A stretch of 64,000 nucleotides of DNA from Hyphomicrobium_A sp963812795 (GTDB taxonomy: Bacteria > Pseudomonadota > Alphaproteobacteria > Rhizobiales > Hyphomicrobiaceae). How positions within the stretch are numbered: the first letter of the stretch is position 1; every line of letters starts with the position of its first letter. The notes under the pieces were generated by a model. It searched no databases. It had not been told where the DNA came from and saw nothing but the letters and a program-made list of their open reading frames with translations. The translations under genes and the position numbers were made by a program. Of this stretch, positions 39,505 through 49,148 are shown in pieces. The stretch covers positions 1-64,000 of the forward strand of contig CAWEWG010000012.1 of NCBI GenBank assembly GCA_963812795.1, given 5' to 3'.

Positions 39505-40008
39505 ATGAAGGCCGCTGGCATGATGCTCGCGATCGGCGCGGCAGCCCTTGCCGGCTGCTCGAGCGGCAGCTCCGGCCTGACGACGGGAGCCTTGCTCGGC
39601 GAGAGCACGCCCGCAGCGCCGGTCAACGACGCGCCTGCGCGCGCCTTCCAGGTCGGCACGGCGTCTGCCCGTGCGGTGAAGTGCGGCTTCAATTTCGATC
39701 CGGCCAAGCTGAAGACGAACTACCTCACCTACGAGAAGCAGCAGCCGGGCGGACAGGACACCAGCAAGGTCGAGCGCATCTACGACGTCTCCTTCAACGG
39801 CGTCGCCAAGGCCGTCGCCGCCGAAGGCGACTACTGTTCGCCGACCAAGACGACGCAAATCAAAACCGACCTCACGCGCCACCTTGCCGGCGACTACACG
39901 CCGAGCCCGCCCAAGGTCGAGCAGGAGGAGGGTCTGTTGTCGGGTTGGGGCGGCAGCAGCAGCGCGCCCGAGATGAAGACCAGGCTCCCCACGGACAACA
40001 GCGATTGA
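39505..40008 (+). CDS. Putative lipoprotein
   Basis: This 167-residue protein has a lipoprotein signal MKAAGMMLAIGAAALAGCSS with lipobox LAGC. The mature part carries KCGFNFDPAKLKTNYLTYEK, VERIYDVSFNGVAKAVA and a Cys (EGDYCSPTKT), possibly a disulfide. The family is not recognised; alphaproteobacteria have many short lipoproteins of this kind. A weak GAGGGG site precedes the ATG at 39505. Confidence 0.65.
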   Translation: MKAAGMMLAIGAAALAGCSSGSSGLTTGALLGESTPAAPVNDAPARAFQVGTASARAVKCGFNFDPAKLKTNYLTYEKQQPGGQDTSKVERIYDVSFNGVAKAVAAEGDYCSPTKTTQIKTDLTRHLAGDYTPSPPKVEQEEGLLSGWGGSSSAPEMKTRLPTDNSD

Positions 40009-40064
40009 AGCGCGCGCTAGCGCCATCGCGCTGAGCGACTTATCGCCTTGGAGCAACGCCTCGC

Positions 40065-40424
40065 GTGCAGCAGCTCCTGTGGATCGAAACGCTTCTGAAA
40101 CTCGTGCCCGGCCTGCTGTTGGCACTCGCGCCGTTGACGACACTGCGGATCCTCGGACTGCCGCGCCCCGACACCGGCTTCTGGCCACGTCTGACCGGTG
40201 CGCTGCTGGTCGGCATCGCCGGTGCCCTGTTTATCGAGGGCACGCACAGCGGCCACGGACTGGGGCTCGCCGGCGCCATTATCATTAACCTTAGCGGGGC
40301 GACGGTGCTGGCAACGCTGCTGGCTCTCGACCGCGGGCCGACCTCGACACGCGGGCGCGCCGTGGTTTGGGCGCTGACCTGCACCCTCGTGATCTTGAGC
40401 GTTTTCGAAATCGCAACACTCTGA
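40065..40424 (+). CDS. Small integral membrane protein
   Basis: This 119-residue protein starts with GTG (VQQLLWIETLLKLVPGLLLA) and has four hydrophobic helices, including TGALLVGIAGALFIEG, LGLAGAIIINLSGATVLATL and VVWALTCTLVILSVFEIA. The compact four-helix layout resembles unannotated DUF membrane proteins. Function unknown. Confidence 0.55.
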   Translation: MQQLLWIETLLKLVPGLLLALAPLTTLRILGLPRPDTGFWPRLTGALLVGIAGALFIEGTHSGHGLGLAGAIIINLSGATVLATLLALDRGPTSTRGRAVVWALTCTLVILSVFEIATL

Positions 40425-40514
40425 GGGTTCTCTTGCCCCTGGCACACGCCTTGCTCCGACCTCCCGGGGCAGGCTGCGCCTTGTGTGCTTGGTGGTATAG
40501 GCCTCGGATTGGGA

Positions 40515-41729
40515 ATGAATTCAGTGTCCGGAGCCGTTCGTGCACGTCGTGATAGGCCGGCGATCGGGCTCTCCGACGTCGCCTCGCCGCCTACACCCGC
40601 GCCGATCGTGTTCGAGATCGCCACCAGCCGCGACGCCTTCGAGGCACTCGCCGACGATTGGAAAGAGCTGTTTGCCCGGTGCGGTCGCGGTAGCCAGGCT
40701 TTCCAAGGCTTCGATTGGAACCGGCATTGGTGCAACCACTACCTGCGTCCGCGCGGAACGCGAGGACGCAGCCTCGCCATCCTCACTGGCCGGCGCGCCG
40801 GCCGCCTCGTCATGGTGTGGCCGCTCGTCACGAGCCGCGTTGCCGGTCTCCTGCAGCTCAGCTGGATGGGCGATCCCGTCAGCCAGTACGGCGACATTCT
40901 CGCGGAGAAGTCGGCCGACGCGCTCGAACTACAGCGCGCTGCCTGGGCGCACCTCCTCGCCGCCGTCAACCCCGATCTCGTTTGGCTGCCGCGCGTGCGC
41001 GAGGACGCGACGATCGCCCCACTCATCGCCGAGCTGGGTGGTTTAGCCACGCAGCGGCGCGCCGCCCCTTACGCGCGACGCGAGGACGCCGAGAAAACCC
41101 CGTCGCGCAATCGCCGGCGCAATGCCGCCAAGACCCTCGCCAAGCTCGGCACCGTCACGTTCGCCCAGCAGGCCGGCAACGCCGCGGCCAGCGACACCGG
41201 GTTAACCGCCATCGGTTGGAAACGCGGCCAGTTGCTGGAGCGCGGCACTGTCTCACCTGCCGTGGCCGATCCGCGCTTTGCAGCATTCTTTGCCGACGTG
41301 CTCGCCGATCCGCAGATGGTGTCGGCGTGTCGCACCGTCGCGCTCGAATGCGATGGCACGCCGGCCGCAGCCAGCATCCTCGTCACCTGTAAGGACTACA
41401 TCGCCGGGCATGTGGCCTCCTTCAATCCCGCCTTCGAAAAGGCCAGCGTCGGCATGCTGCTGCTCGAAGGCATTAGGGCGAGGGCGTTCAGCGAAGGCTT
41501 CGCCGTGTTCGACCTGCTGGCGCCGGCCGACACGTACAAGTCGCGCCTGGCGCGCAACGAGATCGGCGTGATCGATTGGGCTGTGCCGGTGTCGCGCGCC
41601 GGCGGTGTCTATGCGCGGCTCTATCTGGCGCATTTGCGCGGCGCGCTAAAGGCGGCGCTCGCCGCACTGCCGGTGCCGGTCGGCCGGTTCATCGCCGCGC
41701 ACTATAGAGGCCCCGCGCGCCTCAGGTGA
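40515..41729 (+). CDS. CelD/BcsL-type GNAT acetyltransferase
   Basis: This 404-residue protein matches the CelD/BcsL (GNAT_6, FemAB-like) family: FEALADDWKELFARCGRGSQ, FQGFDWNRHWCNHYL, LQLSWMGDPVSQYGDIL and the C-terminal GMLLLEGIRARAFSEGFAVF with DLLAPADTYKSRLAR. These proteins are linked to exopolysaccharide or cellulose synthesis. The ATG at 40515 is used; upstream in-frame starts are less likely. It ends convergently 8 bases inside the reductase gene. Confidence 0.75.
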   Translation: MNSVSGAVRARRDRPAIGLSDVASPPTPAPIVFEIATSRDAFEALADDWKELFARCGRGSQAFQGFDWNRHWCNHYLRPRGTRGRSLAILTGRRAGRLVMVWPLVTSRVAGLLQLSWMGDPVSQYGDILAEKSADALELQRAAWAHLLAAVNPDLVWLPRVREDATIAPLIAELGGLATQRRAAPYARREDAEKTPSRNRRRNAAKTLAKLGTVTFAQQAGNAAASDTGLTAIGWKRGQLLERGTVSPAVADPRFAAFFADVLADPQMVSACRTVALECDGTPAAASILVTCKDYIAGHVASFNPAFEKASVGMLLLEGIRARAFSEGFAVFDLLAPADTYKSRLARNEIGVIDWAVPVSRAGGVYARLYLAHLRGALKAALAALPVPVGRFIAAHYRGPARLR

Positions 41730-42771
41730 CGCCCAGCTTCTTCTGCAAGCTCGACGATGACGTCGTGTACTGGAACAGGATCTTCTTGCCCGGAAAGACG
41801 ATCTTGGCGGCCTCTTGCGCCATCAGTGCCACCTCGTGGAAGCCGGAGAGGATCAGCTTCAGCTTGCCGGGATAGGCGTTGATGTCGCCAACGGCGAAGA
41901 TGCCCTTCTCGCTCGTCTCGAACTTCTCGGTGTCGACGGGGATGAGGTTCTCGTTGAGCGCAAGCCCCCAGTTGGCGACCGGCCCGAGCTTCATCGTCAG
42001 GCCGAAGAACGGCAGCATCACGTCGATGGCGATGCGCTCCTCGCCGTCCTTCGTCTTCACCGTGGCGCCTTCGAGAGCATCGCCGCTGCCGTGCAGGGCG
42101 CTGACCTGGCCGATCATCAGGCGTACCGCACCGGCATCGACCAGCTTGCGCATCTTCTCGACCGAATGCGGCGCCGCGCGGAAATCGTCGCGCCGGTGCA
42201 GGAGCGTCAAGCTCTTGGCCAGCGGCTGCAGGTTCAGCGTCCAGTCGAGCGCCGAATCGCCGCCGCCGACGACGAGGATCGATTTGTCCTTCATCGTCTC
42301 CATGCGGCGCACCGAATAGACGACCGACTTACCCTCGTAGGCCTCGATGCCCGCGAGCGGTGGACGCTTGGGCGTGAACGAGCCGCCGCCGGCAGCGATC
42401 ACCACCACCTTGCAAATGAACTCTGTTCCCGCATCCGTCCTGAGGCGGAAGCGCCCGTCCGGGAGCCGTTGCAGCTCGTCGATGCGCTCGCCAAGATGCA
42501 GCACGGCGCCGAACGGCTTGATCTGCTCCAGCAAACGATCCGTGAGCTCCTGCCCGCTCACGATCGGCAGACCCGGAATGTCGTAGATCGGCTTCTCGGG
42601 ATAAAGCTCGGCACACTGGCCGCCGGGTTTGTCGAGGATGTCGACGACGTGCGCCTTGACGTCGACGAGGCCCAGCTCGAACACGGCAAACAGTCCGACC
42701 GGGCCGGCGCCGATGATCACTGCGTCCGTCTCGATCGGAGCCGCAACGGCGGCCGGGCCGGCTTCGCTCAT
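41722..42771 (-). CDS. Ferredoxin/flavodoxin-NADP reductase, TrxR-like fold
   Basis: This FAD-dependent reductase of the type-2 FNR group transfers electrons from NADPH to ferredoxin. FAD motif: AVIIGAGPVGLFAVFELG. NADPH motif: SILVVGGGDSALDWTLNL. GIFAVGDINAYPGKLKLIL binds FAD. There is no redox CxxC, which separates it from thioredoxin reductase. The 349 residues fit. A 2Fe-2S ferredoxin gene follows on the same strand 20 bases upstream, so the pair likely works together. Confidence 0.85.
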   Translation of the reverse strand: MSEAGPAAVAAPIETDAVIIGAGPVGLFAVFELGLVDVKAHVVDILDKPGGQCAELYPEKPIYDIPGLPIVSGQELTDRLLEQIKPFGAVLHLGERIDELQRLPDGRFRLRTDAGTEFICKVVVIAAGGGSFTPKRPPLAGIEAYEGKSVVYSVRRMETMKDKSILVVGGGDSALDWTLNLQPLAKSLTLLHRRDDFRAAPHSVEKMRKLVDAGAVRLMIGQVSALHGSGDALEGATVKTKDGEERIAIDVMLPFFGLTMKLGPVANWGLALNENLIPVDTEKFETSEKGIFAVGDINAYPGKLKLILSGFHEVALMAQEAAKIVFPGKKILFQYTTSSSSLQKKLGVT

Positions 42772-42790
42772 CCCCTACCCTTTCGAATTC

Positions 42791-43111
42791 TCAGAACTGC
42801 TTAGCCGGCACGCGCACGACGAGCCCGTCGAGCTCCGGCGTCAGCTTGATCTGGCAGCTCAGGCGGCTCGATTCGCGCACGTCGAAGGCGAAATCGAGCA
42901 TGTCCTCTTCCATCTGAGATGGCTTGCCGGTCTTGTCGCGCCAAGCGTCGTCAACGTAGACGTGACAGGTCGCACAGGCGCAGGCACCCCCGCATTCGGC
43001 TTCGATGCCGGGGATGTCGTTCATTTTGGCCAATTCCATGAGCGTCAGTCCGCTATCGGTCTCGACCCCCTGTTCGCTACCGTCCGGCTGAATGAAGGTG
43101 ACCTTGAGCAT
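42791..43111 (-). CDS. 2Fe-2S ferredoxin, adrenodoxin type
   Basis: This 106-residue ferredoxin has the cluster motif C-x5-C-x2-C (ECGGACACATC) and the distant fourth Cys in SSRLSCQIKLTPELDGLVVR, typical of adrenodoxin/putidaredoxin and FdxB proteins. It begins MLKVTFIQPDGSEQ (ATG at 43111). It is next to its probable reductase. Possible partners are cytochromes P450 or Fe-S assembly; no P450 is in the window. Confidence 0.9.
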   Translation of the reverse strand: MLKVTFIQPDGSEQGVETDSGLTLMELAKMNDIPGIEAECGGACACATCHVYVDDAWRDKTGKPSQMEEDMLDFAFDVRESSRLSCQIKLTPELDGLVVRVPAKQF

Positions 43112-43254
43112 GTCGTTGCGCGCAACTCCGTTTGGCGGGCCGGCGCTGCTGGGGCGCCGGGCAAAGGCGCCGAAACGGCGGTCGATGCCCCGCACCAATA
43201 GTCGCCGCAGCCCGCGAATTCAAGCGCAGCGGGGTCGCAAAACAAGGCCTGTGG

Positions 43255-43641
43255 TCAGATCTTGAGGGCCAGCGTGGCGATGTACGCGCGCGCCTCTCCG
43301 GCGGCCGCCTCGAGGGGGCGAAGTATCGCTGCGCGCGTGCCCGTATCGGCGTTGGAGGTCAGCCGCTCGGCGTCCTCGGCGAGGGCCGCCAGCTGCCAGG
43401 CGCCGACCGCGCGGGCCGATCCCTTCAACGTGTGCGCTGCCATGCCCCACTCCTTGTCAGTGGTCGCATGCTCGAGAGCGCCGATGGTGATGGGAAGCTG
43501 CTCGACGAACAGGCCGAGAATCTCCAGCTCGAGCCCCGGGTCTCCTAGGGTGTATCGGCGCAGGTGCTCAAGATCGATCGGCTGGGAAGCGTCCATATCC
43601 GCCGCTTGCGCAGCAGCGCTGAGGGATTGGCTGGCGCGCAT
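43255..43641 (-). CDS. Histidine phosphotransfer (HPt) protein
   Basis: This small four-helix protein has the HPt signature MAAHTLKGSARAVGAWQLAA, with the phospho-accepting His. It is about 128 residues long, or 113 from the internal ATG (MDASQPIDLEHLRRY). Such proteins relay phosphate between a hybrid kinase and a response regulator; no kinase or regulator is next to it. It diverges from the coiled-coil protein gene. Confidence 0.82.
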   Translation of the reverse strand: MRASQSLSAAAQAADMDASQPIDLEHLRRYTLGDPGLELEILGLFVEQLPITIGALEHATTDKEWGMAAHTLKGSARAVGAWQLAALAEDAERLTSNADTGTRAAILRPLEAAAGEARAYIATLALKI

Positions 43642-43958
43642 CTTTGCCCGTCATTGCTCCTGGGGCGCGGAAAGCGAGGCTTCCGCACATCTTCCGGTTG
43701 GGCAACAACCCTCACACACAGCTTATAAACGCCCGTAAATTGCACCCCAACAACTTGAGCATTAACCTTCGACCGACTCACACGCTTGAAAGCCGCGCGG
43801 CACGGGGAACCGAACCTTTCTTTTGCCCCAAACTCCGGCCAAGCGTTGGGAGACGGGTGGGACAGCATTTCAGACGGCAGGCGTTGGAGTTGGCCTTGTA
43901 GGGGAGGCCAAAACGCCGCTCCGATTTGCCGACAACCTTCCCGTTCAGTCGCGTGCTC
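43642..43958. other. Divergent intergenic region
   Basis: About 317 bases between the HPt gene and the large coiled-coil gene hold no convincing gene. The stretch is less GC-rich around 43,700-43,790, where promoters for both directions are expected, but no unambiguous -35/-10 pair can be pointed out. Confidence 0.4.
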
Positions 43959-46784
43959 ATGAACGATGAACGAGGGGACGCGTCAGGCATGGACGGGGCA
44001 ATGGCGCAAGACAAGACCACAGACGAGGATATCGAGGTTCGGCCCGAACCGACGCTGTCCCTGCCAACCACGTCCGCCTCCTCCGAAGGCAACACATCGG
44101 AGGATTCCGCCGGCGAGCCGCCGTTCCAGAGCGCCGCGCCGAAGCAGTTCCTACCGCCGCCCCTCCCCCTCAAACCGGCCGCTGAATCGACGCCCGACGC
44201 GCCGCCTCGTGCTGCTGACCTGCCGGCCGAGGAAAAGTCGCTTCTCGACACTCCCGAGACCGACGCCGAACCCGCCGACGCCACCCCGCGCCGGCGCATG
44301 GCGCGTCGCCGCGCAGCCGGCCCTTCGCGCAACCGCATCGCCGCCAACGACGACGGTCCTAGCATCGGCGGACTGATCTTCGCCCTGCAGCAGAAGCCGT
44401 CGAGCGCGCCCTACAAGTTCGCCGCCATCGTCAGCATCATCTGGGGCGCCATCGGCGCCGCCTTTGTCATCGCCTCGATCGGCACCGCTTCGCCCGTGCT
44501 CGGCTGGCTCGATATCCTCAGCCGTCCGACGACCTTCCTCACCGTCGCCGCCATCGTCGTGCCCATCGCGCTGCTGTGGCTGATGGCGCTGCTCGCCTGG
44601 CGCACCGAGGAGCTGCGCCTGCGGTCCTCGACCATGACCGAGGTCGCCATCCGTCTCGCTGAGCCCGACCGGCTCGCCGAGCAGAACGCCGCCTCGCTCG
44701 GCCAGGCCGTACGCCGGCAAGTCGGCTTCATGAACGACGCCGTCTCGCGCGCGCTCGGTCGTGCCGGCGAGCTGGAAGCCATGGTGCACAACGAAGTGAG
44801 CGTGCTGGAGCGCTCCTACGAGGAGAATGAGCGCAAGATCCGCGGCCTCATCTCCGAGCTTTCCGGCGAGCGCCACGCCCTCGTCAACACCTCCGACCGC
44901 GTCAGCGAAAGCCTGATGCGGCTGGGCAGCGAAATACCGACGCTGATCGAGAAGCTGTCGGACCAGCAGGTGAAGCTCGCCAAGGTCATCGAAGGCGCCG
45001 GCGAGAACCTGACGACGCTCGAAACCTCGCTGGCGACCAGCGTCGGCAGCCTGGAGACCGCCGTCGGCGGCCGCACCGAGCAGCTGCAGAGCGTACTCGA
45101 GAACTACACCTCGGCCCTTGGCACCGCACTCGGCAGTCGCGCCGAGCAGATGCAGATCACCTTCGACAACCAGTTGCAGCAGCTCGATGCTTCGCTCGGC
45201 AGCCGCACCGAAAACCTGCAGACCGTGTTCGAGGAATACGCCCGCGCGCTCGATGCCGCCCTCGCCAACCGCGCCCAGGCGCTCGACTACCAGCTCGTCG
45301 AGCGTACGCGCTCGCTCGATGAAGCCTTCGGCGAGCGGCTGCGGCTGTTCGATGAGTTCATCATGCGCTCGACGAGCGCCATCGACACGGCCGTCGTCGA
45401 CAAGACGGAGGCGCTCACCAACGCGCTCGACGCGCACGCCGTCAGCTTCCGCGAGACCATTGGCAAGCAGGCGACCGACCTCGACGAAGCGCTCATGCAC
45501 GGCATCAACTCGGTGCGCCGCGCTTCCGAGAACATCACGCGCCAGTCGATCAAGGCGATGGAAGGCCTCGCCGGCCAGTCCGACCTTCTGAAGAACATCT
45601 CCGAGAACCTGCTGGGCCAGATCAGCGGCGTCACCGGACGCTTCGAGAACCAGGGCCAGCAGATCATGAAGGCGGCCAACGCGCTGGAGACCGCCAATTT
45701 CAAGATCGACAAGACGCTGCAGAACCGTCACGCCGAGCTGGCGCAGACGCTCGATCGGCTGTCGGGCAAGGCGGACGAGTTCTCCAGCTTCGTCGGCGAT
45801 TACTCCTCGACCATGGAGGGATCGCTGTCGGAGGCCGACCTACGCGCGCGCGGCGAACTGGAGCGCATGCGTGCGCACACCAGCGCCGAGAGCGAGCGCA
45901 CCCTGGAAGACCTGCGCCATCGCCTGACCTCGGTGTCGACGACCATGACCACCGAGCTCGGCTCGCTGTCGAATCGCTTTGCCGCCACGTCGGAGGAAAT
46001 GCGCCAGCAAGCCTCGCGCGCCGCCGCCGACATCGCCTCCGAGCAGGCGCGCCTGCGCACCGAGATGGAGCGCCTGCCGGTCGTCGCGCACGAAAGCTCC
46101 GAGGGCATGCGCCGCGCCCTGCACGATCAGATCAAGGCGCTCGATCATCTGTCGCAGCTCGCCGCCCGCAGCGCCGTGCAGCGCGACGTGACGGCGCCGC
46201 CGCCGCCGCTGCAGAGCGAGACGCTGTCGCAGAGGCCGCAGCCCTCGCCGCGCACCCAAGATCAGGCGCGCTCGATTACGTCTCTGTCCTCCACCATAGC
46301 GCAGGAGCTCGGCAACCGGCAGCGCCAGCGCGTCACGCCGGCCCCCGACAACCGCGAGGGCTGGTCGCTGGGCGATCTCTTGGCACGTGCCTCGCGAGAT
46401 GAGGAAGGCCACGGGCAACAGGGCGGCGCTCCGCGTCAGCCAGCGCAAGCCGCCTTCAACCTCGACCTGGAAGCCATCGCGCGCGCCCTCGACCCGGCCA
46501 CCGCCGCCGCCATCTGGCAGCGCCTGCGCTCGGGGCAGCGCGGCGTCATGGTGCGCAGCATCTACGGCCACGAAGGGCGCGCCGTATTCGACGACATCAG
46601 CCACCGCTGCCGCAACGACGGCGACTTATCGCGCACGGTGAGCCGCTACCTCGCCGACTTCGAACGCATCGTTTCGGAGTCCGACGCGCGCGATCCGTCG
46701 GGACGCCTGTCGCACGGCCAGCTCATCTCCGACACCGGCCGCGTCTACCTGTTCCTCGCCCACGCTTCCGGTCGCCTCGGCTGA
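43959..46784 (+). CDS. Large membrane-anchored coiled-coil protein
   Basis: This 941-residue protein has a disordered acidic/Pro-rich N-terminus (residues 1-140) and two membrane helices (AIVSIIWGAIGAAFVIASIG and LTVAAIVVPIALLWLMALLA). A coiled coil follows from about 205 to 745, with a repeating pattern of roughly 28 residues (GSLETAVGGRTEQLQSVLEN, GTALGSRAEQMQITFDNQLQ, ASLGSRTENLQTVFEEYARA). A C-terminal globular domain (DLEAIARALDPATAAAIWQR, MVRSIYGHEGRAVFDDISHR, HGQLISDTGRVYLFLAHASG) closes it. It resembles conserved alphaproteobacterial proteins annotated loosely as kinesin- or apolipoprotein-like; the role is unknown, perhaps cell-envelope or division scaffolding. Confidence 0.75.
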   Translation: MNDERGDASGMDGAMAQDKTTDEDIEVRPEPTLSLPTTSASSEGNTSEDSAGEPPFQSAAPKQFLPPPLPLKPAAESTPDAPPRAADLPAEEKSLLDTPETDAEPADATPRRRMARRRAAGPSRNRIAANDDGPSIGGLIFALQQKPSSAPYKFAAIVSIIWGAIGAAFVIASIGTASPVLGWLDILSRPTTFLTVAAIVVPIALLWLMALLAWRTEELRLRSSTMTEVAIRLAEPDRLAEQNAASLGQAVRRQVGFMNDAVSRALGRAGELEAMVHNEVSVLERSYEENERKIRGLISELSGERHALVNTSDRVSESLMRLGSEIPTLIEKLSDQQVKLAKVIEGAGENLTTLETSLATSVGSLETAVGGRTEQLQSVLENYTSALGTALGSRAEQMQITFDNQLQQLDASLGSRTENLQTVFEEYARALDAALANRAQALDYQLVERTRSLDEAFGERLRLFDEFIMRSTSAIDTAVVDKTEALTNALDAHAVSFRETIGKQATDLDEALMHGINSVRRASENITRQSIKAMEGLAGQSDLLKNISENLLGQISGVTGRFENQGQQIMKAANALETANFKIDKTLQNRHAELAQTLDRLSGKADEFSSFVGDYSSTMEGSLSEADLRARGELERMRAHTSAESERTLEDLRHRLTSVSTTMTTELGSLSNRFAATSEEMRQQASRAAADIASEQARLRTEMERLPVVAHESSEGMRRALHDQIKALDHLSQLAARSAVQRDVTAPPPPLQSETLSQRPQPSPRTQDQARSITSLSSTIAQELGNRQRQRVTPAPDNREGWSLGDLLARASRDEEGHGQQGGAPRQPAQAAFNLDLEAIARALDPATAAAIWQRLRSGQRGVMVRSIYGHEGRAVFDDISHRCRNDGDLSRTVSRYLADFERIVSESDARDPSGRLSHGQLISDTGRVYLFLAHASGRLG

Positions 46785-46792
46785 CGAGCGCC

Positions 46793-47780
46793 ATGGCCGC
46801 GCCCGCCGAAGCGCATCTCGTTGAAGCCAAGAGCGAGGCGTGGCCGCTGGCCAAGCCGTTCGTCATCGCCCGCGGGGCCAAGACCGAGGCGCATGTCGTC
46901 GTCGCCCACGTCGCCGGCGGCGGCCACAGCGGGCGCGGCGAGGCCGTCCCCTATACGCGCTACGGAGAAAGCGTCGACGACGCGGTCAAGGCCCTCAACG
47001 GCTTGCAGGGACCCCTGACGCGCATGCGGTTGCCCGAGCTGCTGCCGGCCGGTGCCGCGCGCAACGCACTCGACTGTGCCCTGTGGGATCTGGAATCAAA
47101 GCAGGCCGGCAAGCGCGCCTGGGAGCTTGCCGGGCTGGCGCCGCCGCAACCCGCGATGACGTGCTTCACGCTCAGCCTCGGCGACCCGGCGACAGATGGC
47201 CGCCGACGCCAAAACCGTCGCGCACCTGAAGCTGCTCAAATTGAAGCTCGGCGGTGCCGGCGATCCTGAGCGCATGGCGGCGGTGCGCGCCGCCCGTCCC
47301 GACGCGCGCCTCGTTGCCGACGCCAACGAGGCCTGGACCGTCGATCAGCTCGAGCCGTTCCTCGCCGCCGCCGCCGCTGCCGGCGTCGAGCTCATCGAGC
47401 AACCACTACCCGCCGCGGACGACGCAGCCCTCTCCCACATCGCGCGCGCCGTGCCGGTATGCGCCGACGAGAGTGCTCACACCACCGCCGACCTTGCGCG
47501 CCTCGCCGGCCGCTACGATGCCGTCAACATCAAGCTCGACAAGACCGGCGGCCTCACCGAGGCGCTGGTGATGGCCCAAGCGGCGCAGGCGTCGGGCTTC
47601 AAGATCATGGTCGGCTCGATGGTGGCGACCTCCCTCGCCGCCGCCCCGGCCCTGCTGCTCGCCGGCTATGCCGACTGGGTCGATCTCGATGGCCCGCTGC
47701 TGCTGGCGCGCGACCGCGATCCGCCGCTGATGATCGAGGACGGCTGGATCAGCGCGCCGCCGCGGGAGCTGTGGGGCTAG
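46793..47780 (+). CDS. Dipeptide epimerase, enolase superfamily (one frameshift)
   Basis: This L-Ala-D/L-Glu-type epimerase recycles murein peptides. The N-terminal capping domain has GRGEAVPYTRYGESVDDAVK and NALDCALWDLESKQAGKRAW. After a shift at about 47,195 the barrel domain has the KxK lysine pair (KLLKLKLGG), metal ligands in VADANEAWT, LIEQPLP and CADESAH, and the opposite-face lysine in NIKLDKTGG. MKIMVGSMV-like residues (FKIMVGSMVATS) follow. A one-base insertion or deletion splits the gene; either the gene is decaying or it is a consensus error. Its end overlaps the convergent MFS gene. Confidence 0.8.
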
Positions 47781-49008
47781 CGGGCGCCTCGGCCTCGTCC
47801 GTCCACAGAGCCGCGCCGTCCCAGCCGCGCAGCAGCAAGATGCCGGCGCCGCAGCCGATGATCGCCACCACCGTCGGCACCAGGAACACCGCCCCGCCGA
47901 TCTGCGCGAACAGCGCCCCCGAGATCAGTCCGACGATGCCGAGCGCCAGACCCGCGGCAACCGTCGCATAGAACGCCTGCGCGCTGCCCATGCCGTTGTG
48001 CGGCACCGCGCGGGTGATGAACAGAATGGCGCCGAGGTGCGCGGCGCCGTAGGTCAGGGCGTGCAGCACTTGCAGTGGGATGAGCACGCCAAGCGGCGGA
48101 TCGAGCGCCATCACCCCCCAGCGCACCACCGAGGCGCCGGCGCCGGCGACGATCAATTGCGCCGGGCCGAAGTGGCGCACCACGGGTGCCGACCACGCGA
48201 ACAGCACGACCTCGGCGAGGACGCCAATGGCCCACAACGCGCCGACCCACGCGGCCGGTAGCCCCTGCGCCTGCCAGTGCAGCGCGCCGAACGTGTAGAA
48301 CGTCGCGTGCGCCCCGTGCGTGCAGCCGATGGCGATGAGAAATAGGATGAACAGCCGCGATTGCAGCAGCCGCGCCGGCGATGACGTGCGCCAGGACGGG
48401 CGTTGCACCGCCGCCGCCCGCGTCGTCACCGGCGGGGGCGGCAGGGCGTGTGCCGCGGCGATGGTGGCCACTGCCGCGCAGCCGATCATCCATAGGGCGA
48501 AGCTGCCGCCCCACGCCTCGATGACGACGCCGCCGACAAAGTTGGCGATGATGAAGGTGATCGATCCCCACAACCGCATGCGGCCATAGTCCAGCCCCTG
48601 CGTGCGCACCCCGCCGACGGCGATCGTCTCGATCAGCGGCAGCATGGTGCCGTTGGCGAGCAGGAAGGCGACGCCGATGACGAGGATCGGCAGGTAGCCG
48701 CCGACGAAGCCCAGCCCGATGACCAGGGCGAGCGCCGTCCACGCCAGCGCGACGATCACCAGCCGGTAGTTGCCGATCCGGTCAGCCAGCAAACCGATGG
48801 ACGGCGTAACCAGCAGGCGAATGAACAGCGGCAGCGCCGTGACCGTCGAAATTTGGAGGGGGTCGAGCCCCCGCGCATGCAGCCACACGGGAAAGTACGG
48901 AACGACGACGCCGTAGGCGAGGAACAGCGCCGCGAAGAACAGAGCGATACGCGCGCCGAGCGGTCCCGCCGCGGGGCCGTTGCCTAGGAGATAGTTGAGC
49001 GCGCTCAT
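47749..49008 (-). CDS. MFS transporter, LacY/HcaT-like
   Basis: This 419-residue transporter of the MFS_1-like (LacY/nucleoside/phenylpropionate HcaT) type has about 12 helices. Its motif A region reads LADRIGNYRLVIVALAW and it has GVVVPYFPVWLHARGLDPLQ at the first loop, typical of this group. The second half repeats the fold (LQVLHALTYGAAHLGAILFI). The ATG at 49008 is the start of the first helix. The substrate is unknown; its place after thiD and a possible structured leader might hint at regulation by a metabolite. Confidence 0.82.
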   Translation of the reverse strand: MSALNYLLGNGPAAGPLGARIALFFAALFLAYGVVVPYFPVWLHARGLDPLQISTVTALPLFIRLLVTPSIGLLADRIGNYRLVIVALAWTALALVIGLGFVGGYLPILVIGVAFLLANGTMLPLIETIAVGGVRTQGLDYGRMRLWGSITFIIANFVGGVVIEAWGGSFALWMIGCAAVATIAAAHALPPPPVTTRAAAVQRPSWRTSSPARLLQSRLFILFLIAIGCTHGAHATFYTFGALHWQAQGLPAAWVGALWAIGVLAEVVLFAWSAPVVRHFGPAQLIVAGAGASVVRWGVMALDPPLGVLIPLQVLHALTYGAAHLGAILFITRAVPHNGMGSAQAFYATVAAGLALGIVGLISGALFAQIGGAVFLVPTVVAIIGCGAGILLLRGWDGAALWTDEAEAPASPTAPAAAR

Positions 49009-49113
49009 GCCTCGTGCCCGGCAACATGCCTCAGCGGCCGGGTGCATTGCCCGGACGTCACGCGACGTTCTAGCGGAAGCGCGGACGGCTGGGAAAAGCG
49101 GATGCGTGCGGCC

Positions 49114-49148
49114 CAAAAAGAAACCGGCCCGGAAGTTCCGGACCGGTT
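49114..49148 (-). terminator. Rho-independent terminator
   Basis: On the minus strand, AACCGGTCCGGAA and TTCCGGGCCGGTT form an interrupted stem with one mismatch. TTTC and TTTTT follow directly. It ends either the transcript from thiD or a leader RNA before the MFS gene. Confidence 0.7.

Noticed and set aside
44151..45731. 526-codon minus-strand open frame opposite the coiled-coil gene
   Set aside because: It is an antisense shadow of a regular coiled-coil coding sequence; the composition is typical of such shadows.
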